Assembly (NCBI GenBank): GCA_965222065.1
Contig: OZ244933.1
Span: forward strand, 1,302,001 to 1,366,000
Direction of reading: 5' to 3'
Source of the DNA: GM7GCV1 sp965222065
Lineage (GTDB): Bacteria; Pseudomonadota; Gammaproteobacteria; Pseudomonadales; GM7GCV1
Length of the DNA stretch: 64,000 nt
Made by a program: the position numbers and the translations under genes. The notes under the pieces are model-generated. The model did not search any database. It was not told the DNA's origin and saw nothing but the letters and a program-made list of their open reading frames with translations. Positions 6,488-15,449 of this stretch are shown here, piece after piece. The stretch's first letter is position 1. Each line of letters opens with the position of its first letter.

Positions 6488-7589
6488 TGCTTACATCCTG
6501 AATTTTTTTGAGTAGCACGGCCACCGGAGCGGCAAGGCCAATACGATTTTCGAGGGCATCACTGTACCAGATTTGCTGCGCCCCTTCGTCGGCCTGATTA
6601 GCGCTCCGGGCGTTATCGCAAAAAATCACCAGGGGGCGATAGTCCAGTTGAAAGTGGGAAAAGACATGAGACCCCTGCGGCAACCATTCTTGCCGATGAG
6701 CCTGATAGCCACGCTGATCCAGGGTGGAATCGAGCTCATTGGGCGCAACCTCGGGAAAGCTCCATAGCCCGCCCCATATCCCGATCGAAGGCCGTTTTTC
6801 CAGTAACACTTCGCCCTTTTTGTTGCGCAACACAAGAAAAATTTTTTCACGAACGGGTTTGGCCTTTTTAGGCTTGCGTGCCGGTATCTGGTCAACCTGG
6901 TTGTTCTTGTATGCCTGACACTCATCAGTAAACGGGCAGCGCTCACAATCCGGGCTGGAGCGCTTACAGACTGTCGCCCCCAGATCCATAATGGCCTGGG
7001 TATAGTCGCGGAGTCGACTATTATCAGAGTCGCGAAGCCGGCTTGATGAAGAGTCGCGCAGTCGGCTTGAAGACTCGGGCAATAAGGACGCGGATAACTC
7101 CCAAAGCTGCTTTTCAATCTTGCCTTGTCCGGGCCATTCGGTGATGCCTTCCAGCCGGGTGAGCACTCGCTTTACGTTACCGTCGAGAATTGGCACGGGC
7201 TGGTTAAACGCCTGGGCAAGAATTGCCCCTCCCGTAGACCGGCCTACACCGGGAAGTGCTGTGAGCTCGTCCGGGGTTTGGGGGAATCGACCATCAAACT
7301 CATCGACCACTTTTCTTGCCGCAGCGTGAAGGTTGCGACCACGGGCGTAGTAGCCCAGCCCGGACCAAAGGTGCAGAACTTCGTCCAGTTCGGCTGCGGC
7401 CAGATCCTGCACCCGGGGGAACTGCTGGATGAACCGTTCAAAATAGGGAATGACCGTGGCTACCTGGGTTTGCTGCAGCATGATCTCGGATAACCAGATT
7501 TTGTAGGGGTCGTCGTCACGCTGCCAGGGCAAATCCTTGCGGCCGTGCTCATCCCACCATGCTAGCAGTCGTTGCGAAAAGGCACTCAT
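6480..7589 (-). CDS. mutY: A/G-specific adenine glycosylase MutY
   Basis: MutY removes adenine mispaired with 8-oxoguanine. The 369-residue protein has the helix-hairpin-helix glycosylase domain with SEIMLQQTQVATVIPYF and LPGVGRSTGGAIL, the catalytic Asp in ILDGNVKRVL, the iron-sulfur motif C-X6-C-X2-C-X5-C (CKRSSPDCERCPFTDEC) and a C-terminal NUDIX-like domain with LWGGLW-type sequence. An unusual insert of about 23 residues, three copies of an SxxSRLRD-like unit near residues 173-195, lies between the glycosylase domain and the cluster motif, where E. coli MutY has a short loop. The ATG overlaps the asmA stop by four bases (ATGA) and the stop overlaps yggX. Confidence 0.97.
   Translation of the reverse strand: MSAFSQRLLAWWDEHGRKDLPWQRDDDPYKIWLSEIMLQQTQVATVIPYFERFIQQFPRVQDLAAAELDEVLHLWSGLGYYARGRNLHAAARKVVDEFDGRFPQTPDELTALPGVGRSTGGAILAQAFNQPVPILDGNVKRVLTRLEGITEWPGQGKIEKQLWELSASLLPESSSRLRDSSSSRLRDSDNSRLRDYTQAIMDLGATVCKRSSPDCERCPFTDECQAYKNNQVDQIPARKPKKAKPVREKIFLVLRNKKGEVLLEKRPSIGIWGGLWSFPEVAPNELDSTLDQRGYQAHRQEWLPQGSHVFSHFQLDYRPLVIFCDNARSANQADEGAQQIWYSDALENRIGLAAPVAVLLKKIQDVSNG
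7004..7072. repeat. in-frame tandem repeat inside mutY
   Basis: Three imperfect units follow one another: 7004-7027 (24 bp), 7028-7051 (24 bp) and 7052-7072 (21 bp), each starting AGTCGCG and continuing AG(T/C)CG(A/G)CT. All lengths are multiples of three, so the mutY frame is kept and the units add the SRLRDS-type protein repeat. Confidence 0.85.
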
Positions 7590-9664
7590 CGAGAATTCGG
7601 TCTCAGTATTCCTCTCAGGGCGTCCTCAAAAAGTCGTCGGGTAGGGTCTTCCACTTCTTCGGCGTTTTCTTCTTCCGTTTCTTCCTGGGGAGCAAGAAAG
7701 CGTTCCAGTCGCTGCTGAATCGCATTTTGTACCCTGCCGGTGAGCAATGCCTGAATGACGGCGTTATCCAGCCCACAAGACATTTCGCCACCTTCGCCTA
7801 TATTGCCCTCACAGGAAAGCGGCAACTCGGTATTGCGAATATATTGGTTAATCGAGCAGCCCTGTTCACTGGTGCGATCTCCCTGAATTAGCAAGGCCAA
7901 CTGGGCGGACAAATCCATGGACACCAGGTTTAAATTGCCACCGCCAGTAAAGGCAATGTTGCCAAAGCCCGAAGTGATTTCTTCCAGTGTGGTAATACCG
8001 TTGCGAATCTGGACAGGCGTGCTAAAGGAGGAAAACTCCGTGCCCGGTGACCAACTGGAGCGCAACGCAGAACTCGCACCTAGTCGTTCAGCGGAGACGC
8101 AAATATTCTGTTCAATATTCCAGTTTTGCAAATACAAACGGTCAACAGAAACCAGCCCATCCCCATTGAGGCCGGAAAGAAATGTGTCCCCGACCAGGCT
8201 AACAAGCTCGCCGCTAAACGCCGCGGTCGCCTCACCTTCAATAATGGGTTCCCCTGTGTCGGTTTTTACGATTTGCCCGAGTTGCAGGTTATTTGCCCGA
8301 AGCGAATCAATACGCACCTGGGGTTGGCTGTTTGCCTGCAGTACAAGTCCCGCTTCCAGGTCCCCATCGGCAAAGCCTGCATGCTGAAGGGCAACATTGG
8401 CTGTTGCGTTAGAAATGTTTGATATCAGTTCCAGCTCCGTTAACTGGTAGCCGGAAACCGTCAAATCGTTAACTGTCAGACGGATATCAAATGGCGGCAT
8501 GGTCTCCAGGAACGCCAGGGGATTTTCATTATTTTCAGGCTCATCAGCCTCTTCCGGCCCAGCCAGATACTGGTCGACATTTATCTGGCCAATATCGACA
8601 TTGAGCTGACTGGTTTGCTGTACATCCAGAAAATATTGCAGGCTGGCCTCGATATCGCTTTCGTTTAATGTCGCGCCAAGCGAATCCAGCACCAGGGATT
8701 CCGGCCCATAATCAAAACTGGTTTCCAGTGCCAGGTTATTTAGAAGGTCGGTATTTGCCAGACGTCCGATCAGACGTGTTCCTCCGGACAGGCTCAAATG
8801 GCCGGTTGCACTCAAGGGTTCGATCATGCCTTCTGCATCCAGACGGGCAGAAAGATCGTCAATCTGAGTGTTTGTGAGTTCCAGAGACCAGCTTCCTGTA
8901 TCCAGGTTTACTTCGGCGACCAGATCAATCTGGCTGCTAATGGACTGATCCCCGGTGACGCCGAGATCAAGGCGTTCGGTTTCGATTTGATAGCGGCTGG
9001 CTTCCAGGTCGAGCAACAACTGTGAGCTCATACCCAGGTTCAGGCGTTGTCCGGCATATTCCAGATCAAATGAGACAGCAAAAGGAAAAGGGTTGCCTGC
9101 AAGATTGAACGACTCTGCCGACAGCTCGGCAATTTCCAGGTCAACTGCGTCACCTTCTATCGGCTGATAAAAAAGGTGGAGATCTTGCAGGGTAATCTGT
9201 CTTGCGCTGAGCCCCGCTACAGATATTTCTTCCGAGGTGGCCGCATCAGGAGCGCCGGCATCGGAAGCGCCGGCATCTCCAGTCGGCGATTCAGCGGACT
9301 CGATTTCTGTAACCGACAGGTCGACACCCTGCACCCGAATGCCGCTGACACTTAGTTCCCCGGCAAAAATGGGCCACAAGTCAATATCCAGTTGGGCCTG
9401 TTCAAGACTTGCCATCAGCGACATGGCGGCCTGGTCAGTGGCCAGTGCCACCTCATTGAGCTCCAATGCAATTGACGGATAAATCTGCCAACCCAGATCG
9501 CCGTTAATCTGCAAATCAACACCCTGCTCCTGGGCGAGCCTTTCAATTTGCGGCTTGTAGTCGTTGGGGTCCAGGGTCAATAAAAAAACGACTGGTGCCA
9601 GGACCAGGATCAACAGCAAACTAAAGCCAATTGAGAAAATTTTTAACAGCCTTGCAACCTTCAC
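7586..9664 (-). CDS. AsmA family protein
   Basis: AsmA-family proteins are anchored in the inner membrane, extend into the periplasm and are thought to help lipid movement to the outer membrane. The 692-residue product has an N-terminal membrane helix (about residues 9-29), the AsmA start LDPNDYKPQIERLAQEQGVDLQI, long stretches of repeated beta-strand sequence, and an AsmA-type C-terminal part. An Ala/Asp/Gly-rich linker near residues 125-145 and an acidic region near 665-680 look disordered. The start codon is GTG at 9664 behind an AAGAGA site. It is the first gene of asmA-mutY-yggX, all overlapping. Confidence 0.9.
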   Translation of the reverse strand: MKVARLLKIFSIGFSLLLILVLAPVVFLLTLDPNDYKPQIERLAQEQGVDLQINGDLGWQIYPSIALELNEVALATDQAAMSLMASLEQAQLDIDLWPIFAGELSVSGIRVQGVDLSVTEIESAESPTGDAGASDAGAPDAATSEEISVAGLSARQITLQDLHLFYQPIEGDAVDLEIAELSAESFNLAGNPFPFAVSFDLEYAGQRLNLGMSSQLLLDLEASRYQIETERLDLGVTGDQSISSQIDLVAEVNLDTGSWSLELTNTQIDDLSARLDAEGMIEPLSATGHLSLSGGTRLIGRLANTDLLNNLALETSFDYGPESLVLDSLGATLNESDIEASLQYFLDVQQTSQLNVDIGQINVDQYLAGPEEADEPENNENPLAFLETMPPFDIRLTVNDLTVSGYQLTELELISNISNATANVALQHAGFADGDLEAGLVLQANSQPQVRIDSLRANNLQLGQIVKTDTGEPIIEGEATAAFSGELVSLVGDTFLSGLNGDGLVSVDRLYLQNWNIEQNICVSAERLGASSALRSSWSPGTEFSSFSTPVQIRNGITTLEEITSGFGNIAFTGGGNLNLVSMDLSAQLALLIQGDRTSEQGCSINQYIRNTELPLSCEGNIGEGGEMSCGLDNAVIQALLTGRVQNAIQQRLERFLAPQEETEEENAEEVEDPTRRLFEDALRGILRPNSR

Positions 9665-9741
9665 TTTGCGTTCTCTTTTTAAATAAAACCCTGGCTTCTA
9701 CGAGCCACAGAATCCGGAGAAGTTCAGGATAAATCTTAGCC

Positions 9742-9815
9742 TGAAACCCAAATTGGGGTCAGGTTTAAATTTTGCAAATCAGAATAAATTTGAAATGACT
9801 CTGACCCGGGTTTCA
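9742..9815. repeat. REP-like nested inverted repeat
   Basis: Two nested perfect inverted repeats: outer TGAAACCC (9742-9749) and GGGTTTCA (9808-9815), inner GGGTCAG (9756-9762) and CTGACCC (9801-9807), with an AT-rich centre containing TTTAAATTT and AAATTTGAA. The GGGTCAG...CTGACCC layout is typical of repetitive extragenic palindromes in gammaproteobacteria. It lies between divergent asmA and hisB. Confidence 0.65.
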
Positions 9816-9829
9816 AGAATCCGTATAAT
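9801..9829 (+). promoter_or_regulatory. candidate hisB promoter
   Basis: TATAAT at 9824-9829 is a perfect -10 box. The best -35, CTGACC at 9801-9806, is 17 bases upstream and lies in the right arm of the REP-like repeat. The predicted start leaves a leader of only about 22 bases before the hisB ATG, so no attenuator is possible here. Confidence 0.6.
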
Positions 9830-9857
9830 CGCGCTTTTAAACCAAACCCTGTAAATC

Positions 9858-10451
9858 ATGACCGAAAGAACTGCCAGCGTTAAACGCGACACGCTCGAGA
9901 CCCAAATCAGCGTTGATCTCAATCTCGACGGTACCGGAAAGTCCAGCTTCAACACTGGTATTCCGTTCCTTGAGCACATGATGGACCAGATCGCCCGCCA
10001 CGGCATGATTGATCTGGATATCCAGGCCAAGGGGGATATCGAAATTGATGATCACCACACTGTGGAAGATATTGGCATTACGCTGGGACAGGCCATGGCC
10101 AAGGCAGTGGGCGATAAAAAAGGCATCACCCGTTACGGCCACAGCTATGTGCCGCTGGACGAAGCCCTGTCACGCGTTGTGATCGACTTTTCCGGCCGTC
10201 CTGGTCTGGAAATGCACGTCGAGTTCACCCGCGCTCGCGTGGGCGATTTTGACGTGGACCTGTTCTTTGAGTTTTTCCAGGGGTTTACCAACCACGCCAA
10301 TGTCACCCTGCACATTGATAATCTTCGCGGTTACAACACGCACCACCAGATCGAGACCATTTTCAAGGCCTTTGGTCGGGCACTGCGTATGGCCCTGACG
10401 CCCGACCCTCGCATGAGCGGTATTACTCCGTCCACCAAGGGGGCGCTCTAA
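9858..10451 (+). CDS. hisB: imidazoleglycerol-phosphate dehydratase
   Basis: HisB dehydrates imidazole glycerol phosphate to imidazole acetol phosphate in histidine synthesis. The 197-residue protein is the monofunctional form, lacking the N-terminal phosphatase of E. coli HisB. Metal-binding motifs are clear: FLEHMMDQIARHG near residues 37-49, DDHHTVEDIG near 65-74, and GYNTHHQIETIFKAFGRALR near 157-176. It is followed 19 bases later by hisH and preceded by a strong -10 box. Confidence 0.98.
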   Translation: MTERTASVKRDTLETQISVDLNLDGTGKSSFNTGIPFLEHMMDQIARHGMIDLDIQAKGDIEIDDHHTVEDIGITLGQAMAKAVGDKKGITRYGHSYVPLDEALSRVVIDFSGRPGLEMHVEFTRARVGDFDVDLFFEFFQGFTNHANVTLHIDNLRGYNTHHQIETIFKAFGRALRMALTPDPRMSGITPSTKGAL

Positions 10452-10470
10452 CGCTCAAGCAGGCAGAATT

Positions 10471-11121
10471 ATGGCTGAACAACGTATTGCTGTTATCGAC
10501 TACGGTATGGGCAACCTGCACTCTGCGGCCAGTGCCCTGGAGCATGTCGCCGAAGATGCCGAAGTGGTCATTACGTCTGAAAACGCGGTAATTGAAAGCG
10601 CCGATCGCGTGGTATTTCCCGGGGTCGGCGCCATTCGCGACTGCATGCACGAAATCCGCAGGCTGGGTTTTGACGAGCTGATCCTGAAACAGATTCAGGA
10701 AAAACCCGTGCTGGCCATTTGTGTCGGCATGCAGGCGCTGATGAATCACAGCAAGGAAAACCAGGGCGTGGATTGCATTGGTGCCATTGACGGCGAAGTT
10801 GAATTCTTTGGCAAGGATTTGCGGGATGAGAATGGCATAGCCCTGAAAGTTCCCCATATGGGCTGGAACCAGGTGCACCAGACTGTAGCTCACCCCATGT
10901 GGCGGGATATTCCACAGGATTCAAGGTTTTACTTTGTGCATTCCTACTATGTCAGGCTTAACGATAATTCCGTGCGGGCAGGTGTTACCCGCTATGGGCT
11001 GGATTTTGTTTCTTCAGCGGTGAGCAAAAACCTGTTCTGCGCACAGTTTCACCCGGAGAAAAGTCATTCTGCGGGTCTGCAATTATTGGCAAATTTCACT
11101 GAGTGGGATGGAAACCCCTAG
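10471..11121 (+). CDS. hisH: imidazole glycerol phosphate synthase, glutamine amidotransferase subunit
   Basis: HisH hydrolyses glutamine and passes ammonia to HisF. The 216-residue class I amidotransferase carries the catalytic cysteine in AICVGMQALM near residue 84 and the His-Glu pair in FCAQFHPEKSHSAG near residues 190-200; IDYGMGNLHS at residue 10 is the usual start. It is cotranscribed with hisB. Its partner hisF is unusually far away, about 9.5 kb downstream. A perfect palindrome follows the stop and probably ends the transcript. Confidence 0.98.
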   Translation: MAEQRIAVIDYGMGNLHSAASALEHVAEDAEVVITSENAVIESADRVVFPGVGAIRDCMHEIRRLGFDELILKQIQEKPVLAICVGMQALMNHSKENQGVDCIGAIDGEVEFFGKDLRDENGIALKVPHMGWNQVHQTVAHPMWRDIPQDSRFYFVHSYYVRLNDNSVRAGVTRYGLDFVSSAVSKNLFCAQFHPEKSHSAGLQLLANFTEWDGNP

Positions 11122-11136
11122 ATCACTAAATCCCAA

Positions 11137-11191
11137 TAATTCGGTGTCAGACCTTTAATTATTTAGGAATTAAAGGTCTGACACCGAATTA
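11137..11191. repeat. perfect 24-bp inverted repeat (REP-like)
   Basis: The arms 11137-11160 and 11168-11191 are exact reverse complements around the loop ATTTAGG; the core reads GGTGTCAGACCTTTAATT. It lies between the convergent hisH and pmp3 stops, so it may stop both transcripts. The GTCAGACC core resembles the GGTCAG core of the repeat upstream of hisB. Confidence 0.75.
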
Positions 11192-11200
11192 CTTTGTAAC

Positions 11201-11371
11201 CTAAACACCCTTTTGCTGGGTAGCCACTAGCCAGATCGCGTGGATCATCCCGGGAATATATCCTGCCAGGGTCAATGCCAGGTTAATCCAGAAATGCGTG
11301 GTTACCCCTACCTGAAGGTAAGCACCTACTGGTGGAAGCAATATGGCCAGAATTAAATTAAGTATGCTCAT
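11201..11371 (-). CDS. Pmp3/YqaE-family small membrane protein
   Basis: A 56-residue protein of the Pmp3/YqaE (UPF0057) family: two membrane helices and the signature LAILLPPVGAYLQVGVTTHFW near the N-terminus, then INLALTLAGYIPGMIHAIWLV. Members are induced by salt, cold or envelope stress and affect membrane potential in yeast and plants. The ATG at 11371 has a near-perfect AAAGGAGGTGA ribosome site. It is inserted on the opposite strand between hisH and hisA, a place where no gene is usually found. Confidence 0.93.
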   Translation of the reverse strand: MSILNLILAILLPPVGAYLQVGVTTHFWINLALTLAGYIPGMIHAIWLVATQQKGV

Positions 11372-11476
11372 GGGTCACCTCCTTTTTTTATTTATTTTAT
11401 TGCGCAGAGCATAACCCAATTTTTTGGGGCAACTGGAATGAATATTGCTCAGACATTACAAAAGCCCCTGTAAAAA

Positions 11477-11504
11477 TTGCATCAACAACAAGTTCGGGTA
11501 TGAT
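11477..11504 (+). promoter_or_regulatory. candidate hisA promoter
   Basis: TTGCAT (11477-11482) and TATGAT (11499-11504) are 16 bases apart, about 43 bases before the hisA ATG. It fits the separation of hisA from hisBH by pmp3, which requires an independent promoter. Confidence 0.5.
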
Positions 11505-11546
11505 GCGCGCCCGCAATCACCCGACAAAAACACGGAAAGAGTATTT

Positions 11547-12275
11547 ATGCTTATCATCCCCGCAATCGACCTCAAAGACGGTCAATGTGTACGTCTCAAG
11601 CAAGGTGTAATGGATGATTCCACCGTATTTTCGAGCGACCCCGCCGCCATGGCGAGCCAGTGGGTCCAGGAAGGTGCACGGCGCCTTCATGTTGTGGACC
11701 TTAATGGTGCATTTGCGGGAACACCGGTCAATCGTGAAGTCGTTCATGAAATCACTGAAAACTATCCGGGCCTGCCTGTACAAATTGGCGGGGGCATCCG
11801 TGATTTGCAAACGATCGAGGCTTACATAGTAGCCGGTGTAAGTTGGGTGATTCTGGGTACCAAGGCCGTCAAGAATCCAGAGTTTGTTGCTGAAGCCTGC
11901 AAGGAGTTCCCTGAAAAAATTATCGTTGGACTGGATGCCCGCAACGGCTTTGTCGCTACAGAAGGCTGGGCAGAAATTTCCGATATAAAGGCCGCGGAAC
12001 TGGCCAAACGCTTCGAACAGGATGGAGTCACCTCCATTATCTACACCGACATCAGCCGAGACGGCATGATGCAAGGTGTAAATATCGAAGAAACCGTCAC
12101 CATGTGCCGTGCTTCCTCCATTCCCATTATTGCCTCAGGTGGCATCACCAACATGGAAGACATCAAGGCGCTCAAGGAAGTCGAGGATGAAGGCATCGTC
12201 GGTGCCATTACCGGCCGTGCCATCTACGAAGGCACCCTGGACCTGGCGACCGCACAGAGCTACTGCGACCAATAG
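11547..12275 (+). CDS. hisA: phosphoribosylformimino-5-aminoimidazole carboxamide ribotide isomerase
   Basis: HisA catalyses the Amadori-type isomerisation of ProFAR to PRFAR, the substrate of HisF-HisH. The 242-residue TIM barrel starts MLIIPAIDLKDGQCVRLKQG, with the catalytic Asp in AIDLKDG, the phosphate loops QIGGGIRD and ASGGITN, and TDISRDGMMQG carrying the second catalytic Asp. I start at the ATG at 11547, where HisA proteins begin; the frame is open upstream to 11445. It stands alone, with its own promoter, facing the cus operon across a hairpin. Confidence 0.97.
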   Translation: MLIIPAIDLKDGQCVRLKQGVMDDSTVFSSDPAAMASQWVQEGARRLHVVDLNGAFAGTPVNREVVHEITENYPGLPVQIGGGIRDLQTIEAYIVAGVSWVILGTKAVKNPEFVAEACKEFPEKIIVGLDARNGFVATEGWAEISDIKAAELAKRFEQDGVTSIIYTDISRDGMMQGVNIEETVTMCRASSIPIIASGGITNMEDIKALKEVEDEGIVGAITGRAIYEGTLDLATAQSYCDQ

Positions 12276-12300
12276 ACAGGCAAATTCAATCCGAGTCAAA

Positions 12301-12327
12301 GTTGGTAGCAGATCTCCCGCTACCAAC
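12301..12327. terminator. stem-loop between convergent hisA and cusA
   Basis: GTTGGTAGC (12301-12309) and GCTACCAAC (12319-12327) form a perfect 9-bp stem with a nine-base loop. It is centrally placed between the two convergent stops. The following T-runs are short, so efficiency is uncertain. Confidence 0.55.
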
Positions 12328-12336
12328 CTTACATCA

Positions 12337-15300
12337 CTATTTCACCTGTAACTGCCTGCGTTGCCACAAATAGAAAATCGCCGGCACCACCAGCAAGGTG
12401 AGTACCAATGTACTTATCATTCCACCAACCATGGGTGCGGCAATACGGCTCATGACTTCCGAGCCGGTTCCTGTCCCAAATAAAATAGGCAGCAACCCCA
12501 GCACAACCGTCGCCGTGGTCATCATTATCGGGCGGACTCGTAATCCTGCACCGGAAATGACAGCAGTCTTTAACTCAATATCGCTTGAATGAGTCTGCAA
12601 GCTCGCAATGGATTGCTTTAAATAAACCAGCATGATGACACCAATCTCCACAGCCAAGCCGGCCAAAGCTATAAAGCCAACACCTACCGCTATCGAAAAA
12701 TTGTAACCTTGCCAATACATCAACCAGGCACTGCCAACCATAGCCAGAGGCATGCTTACCATCAAGATAGCTACCTCTGTAAAGCTGCGAAAATTCATAA
12801 AGAGCAGCAAGGCAACAATGGCAAATGTAAGAGGTATCACATATCCAAGCTTCTCCTTCGCTCTAAGCATATATTCATATTGCCCGGCCCAATTGATCGA
12901 ATAACCAGGGGGTATCTCCAGTTCAGCATCGACCGCAGCCATGGCCTGCTCAACATAATTGCCAAGGTCTACTCCCTCAATATCGACAAACGTCCAGCCG
13001 TTTACACGGGCATTCTCACTTTTGATCGCAGGCGGACCATCTTCAACGTATATCGAAGCCACATCACCAAGTACGATGTTTTGACCTGACGCCGTTACTA
13101 TGGGCAACAGCGCCAGCTGTTCAGGGGAATCCCGGTAAGCCTGCGGATAGCGGACATTAACGGGGTAACGCTCAAGCCCCTCAACCGTCTGGGTTATATT
13201 CATGCCCCCTACAGCTGAGCCGATAACTTGCTGAATATCAGCTATATTCAGGCCATAGCGAGAGGCTTCCTGTCGATCGATATCAATCTTGATATAGCGA
13301 CCGCCAGCAACCCGTTCGGAGTAAACCGAAGCAGTACCGGGCACATCGGCCAAAATGGTTTCCAATTGCCGGCCGATATCCTGGATCACTGCGAGATCCG
13401 AACCTGCGACCTTAACCCCTACCGGTGTTTTTATACCTGTTGCAAGCATATCTATACGGGTTTTAATGGGCATTACCCATGCATTGGTCAGCCCCGGGAA
13501 TTGCACCAGGGAATCAAGCTCTTGCCTGAGTGATTCCGAGGTCACACCCGGCCGCCACTCACTGCGATCCTTCAGTTGTATAAAGGTTTCAATCATCGTT
13601 AATGGCGCTGGATCTGTGGCAGTTTCCGCGCGACCAATCTTCCCAAATACCGACTCGACCTCGGGAACTGTTCGAATCAATTTATCGGTCTGTTGCAGTA
13701 ACTCCCGCGCTTCACCAATGGATATACCCGGGTAGGTCGTGGGCATATACATCAAGTCGCCTTCATCCAGGGGCGGCATAAATTCACTACCAATTCGCTG
13801 CAATGGCCAAATGGCACTGACAAGAACCAGAAGAGCGATGGCAAGGGTAATTTTGGGATAATCGAGTACTTTTCCCAGTACCGGCACATAGGCTGCGGTC
13901 AAAATCCGGTTAAGGGGGTTTTTGCGCTCAGGCATTACACGCCCCCGAATAAAATACCCCATCAACACCGGCACGAGGGTAATCGCCAGTGCTGCCGAGG
14001 CGGCCATGGCATAGGTTTTGGTAAACGCCAAAGGTGAAAACATACGGCCTTCCTGGGCTTCCAGGGTAAATACTGGCAGAAAGCTTACGGTAATAATCAA
14101 TAAGCTAAAAAAGAGTGCCGGCCCTACTTCTGAGGCTGAGTCAGCGACAATCTTCCAGCGATTTTCCCTGGTCAGCGGGGTTTTCTCCATATGTTTGTGC
14201 ATATTCTCGATCATCACAATTGCCCCATCGACCATGGTTCCAATGGCGATGGCAATCCCGCCGAGCGACATAATATTGGCATTAATCCCTTGTGCATTCA
14301 TGATGATGAAAGCGGCAAGAATGCCAACTGGAAGACTGACAATAGCAACCAGGGAGGACCGAACATGCAACAGAAAGATAATACAAACCAGCGCCACAAT
14401 GGTGAATTCCTCCAGCAACTTGTGCCACAGGTTTTCCACCGCACGACTGATCAGGTTTGAGCGATCGTAGACAGGGACAATTTCAACACCATCAGGTAAT
14501 CCTTGTTTCAACTGTTCCAGTTTGGCTTTCACGCCGTCAATGGTTCTTTGGGCGTTCTCGCCATAACGCATGACCACAACACCGCCGACGGTTTCACCCT
14601 CGCCATTGAGCTCGGCGATACCTCGTCGCATTTGCGGGCCAAGATTAATCTCGGCAACGTCTTTAAGGCTGAGCGGCGTACCGTTTTGATTCACCCCCAA
14701 AGGAACGGCTGCCAGGTCTTCAATGGACTGAATATATCCCGTCGCCCGAACCATATACTCGGCTTCTGCCATCTCCACAACAGAAGCCCCTATTTCCTGA
14801 TTGGCCCTTTTGATCGCCATCTGGATATGTGCGAGCGGGATACTATATGCCCGTAATTTTTCAGGATTTACTGTGACCTGATATTGCTTGACCATGCCTC
14901 CCACCGGAGCCACTTCTGATACGCCAGGAACTGTTTGTAGCTCGTATTTGAGATACCAGTCCTGTATTGAGCGCAACTCCGAAAGATCGTGTTGTCCGGT
15001 TCGATCGATCAATGAGTATATGTAAACCCAGCCAACGCCGGTGGCATCAGGGCCAAGCTGGGGGTTCGCGTTATCCGGCAGGGAAGGGGCAACCTGGCTG
15101 AGGTATTCCAGTACTCGAGCCCGAGCCCAATACAGATCCGTATCTTCATCAAAGATCACGTAAACGTAGGAATCACCAAAAAATGAATATCCCCTGACAG
15201 TCACCGCTCCCGGAACGGACAGCATCGCAGTGGTAAGGGGATAGGTGACCTGATCCTCGACCACCTGGGGCGCTTGCCCCGGGTAACTGGTTTTAATAAT

Positions 15301-15444
15301 AACCTGAACATCAGATAAATCAGGAATGGCATCTACGGGCGTATTTCTCAACGAGACTGTACCAGCAATAATCAGCACAATCGTTGCGAGCAATACTAGA
15401 AACCGGTTGTTTACAGACCATCGAATGACAGCTTCAATCATCAC
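12337..15444 (-). CDS. cusA: copper/silver efflux RND permease CusA
   Basis: CusA is the inner membrane proton-driven pump of the CusCBA complex that exports Cu(I) and Ag(I). The 1035-residue protein has the RND layout: one helix at the N-terminus, a large periplasmic loop, six helices, a second loop and five more helices. HME-RND features include AIPDLSDVQVIIKTSYPGQAP near residue 40, GTMVDGAIVMIENMHKH near 405, and the CusA-like methionine region WVMPIKTRIDMLATGIKTP. It lies five bases behind cusB in one operon with cusC. Confidence 0.95.
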   Translation of the reverse strand: MMIEAVIRWSVNNRFLVLLATIVLIIAGTVSLRNTPVDAIPDLSDVQVIIKTSYPGQAPQVVEDQVTYPLTTAMLSVPGAVTVRGYSFFGDSYVYVIFDEDTDLYWARARVLEYLSQVAPSLPDNANPQLGPDATGVGWVYIYSLIDRTGQHDLSELRSIQDWYLKYELQTVPGVSEVAPVGGMVKQYQVTVNPEKLRAYSIPLAHIQMAIKRANQEIGASVVEMAEAEYMVRATGYIQSIEDLAAVPLGVNQNGTPLSLKDVAEINLGPQMRRGIAELNGEGETVGGVVVMRYGENAQRTIDGVKAKLEQLKQGLPDGVEIVPVYDRSNLISRAVENLWHKLLEEFTIVALVCIIFLLHVRSSLVAIVSLPVGILAAFIIMNAQGINANIMSLGGIAIAIGTMVDGAIVMIENMHKHMEKTPLTRENRWKIVADSASEVGPALFFSLLIITVSFLPVFTLEAQEGRMFSPLAFTKTYAMAASAALAITLVPVLMGYFIRGRVMPERKNPLNRILTAAYVPVLGKVLDYPKITLAIALLVLVSAIWPLQRIGSEFMPPLDEGDLMYMPTTYPGISIGEARELLQQTDKLIRTVPEVESVFGKIGRAETATDPAPLTMIETFIQLKDRSEWRPGVTSESLRQELDSLVQFPGLTNAWVMPIKTRIDMLATGIKTPVGVKVAGSDLAVIQDIGRQLETILADVPGTASVYSERVAGGRYIKIDIDRQEASRYGLNIADIQQVIGSAVGGMNITQTVEGLERYPVNVRYPQAYRDSPEQLALLPIVTASGQNIVLGDVASIYVEDGPPAIKSENARVNGWTFVDIEGVDLGNYVEQAMAAVDAELEIPPGYSINWAGQYEYMLRAKEKLGYVIPLTFAIVALLLFMNFRSFTEVAILMVSMPLAMVGSAWLMYWQGYNFSIAVGVGFIALAGLAVEIGVIMLVYLKQSIASLQTHSSDIELKTAVISGAGLRVRPIMMTTATVVLGLLPILFGTGTGSEVMSRIAAPMVGGMISTLVLTLLVVPAIFYLWQRRQLQVK

Positions 15445-15449
15445 ACCAC

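Noticed and set aside
9665..9857. Histidine attenuator before hisB
   Set aside because: The candidate promoter leaves a leader of about 22 bases with no run of His codons, so no leader peptide can be encoded.
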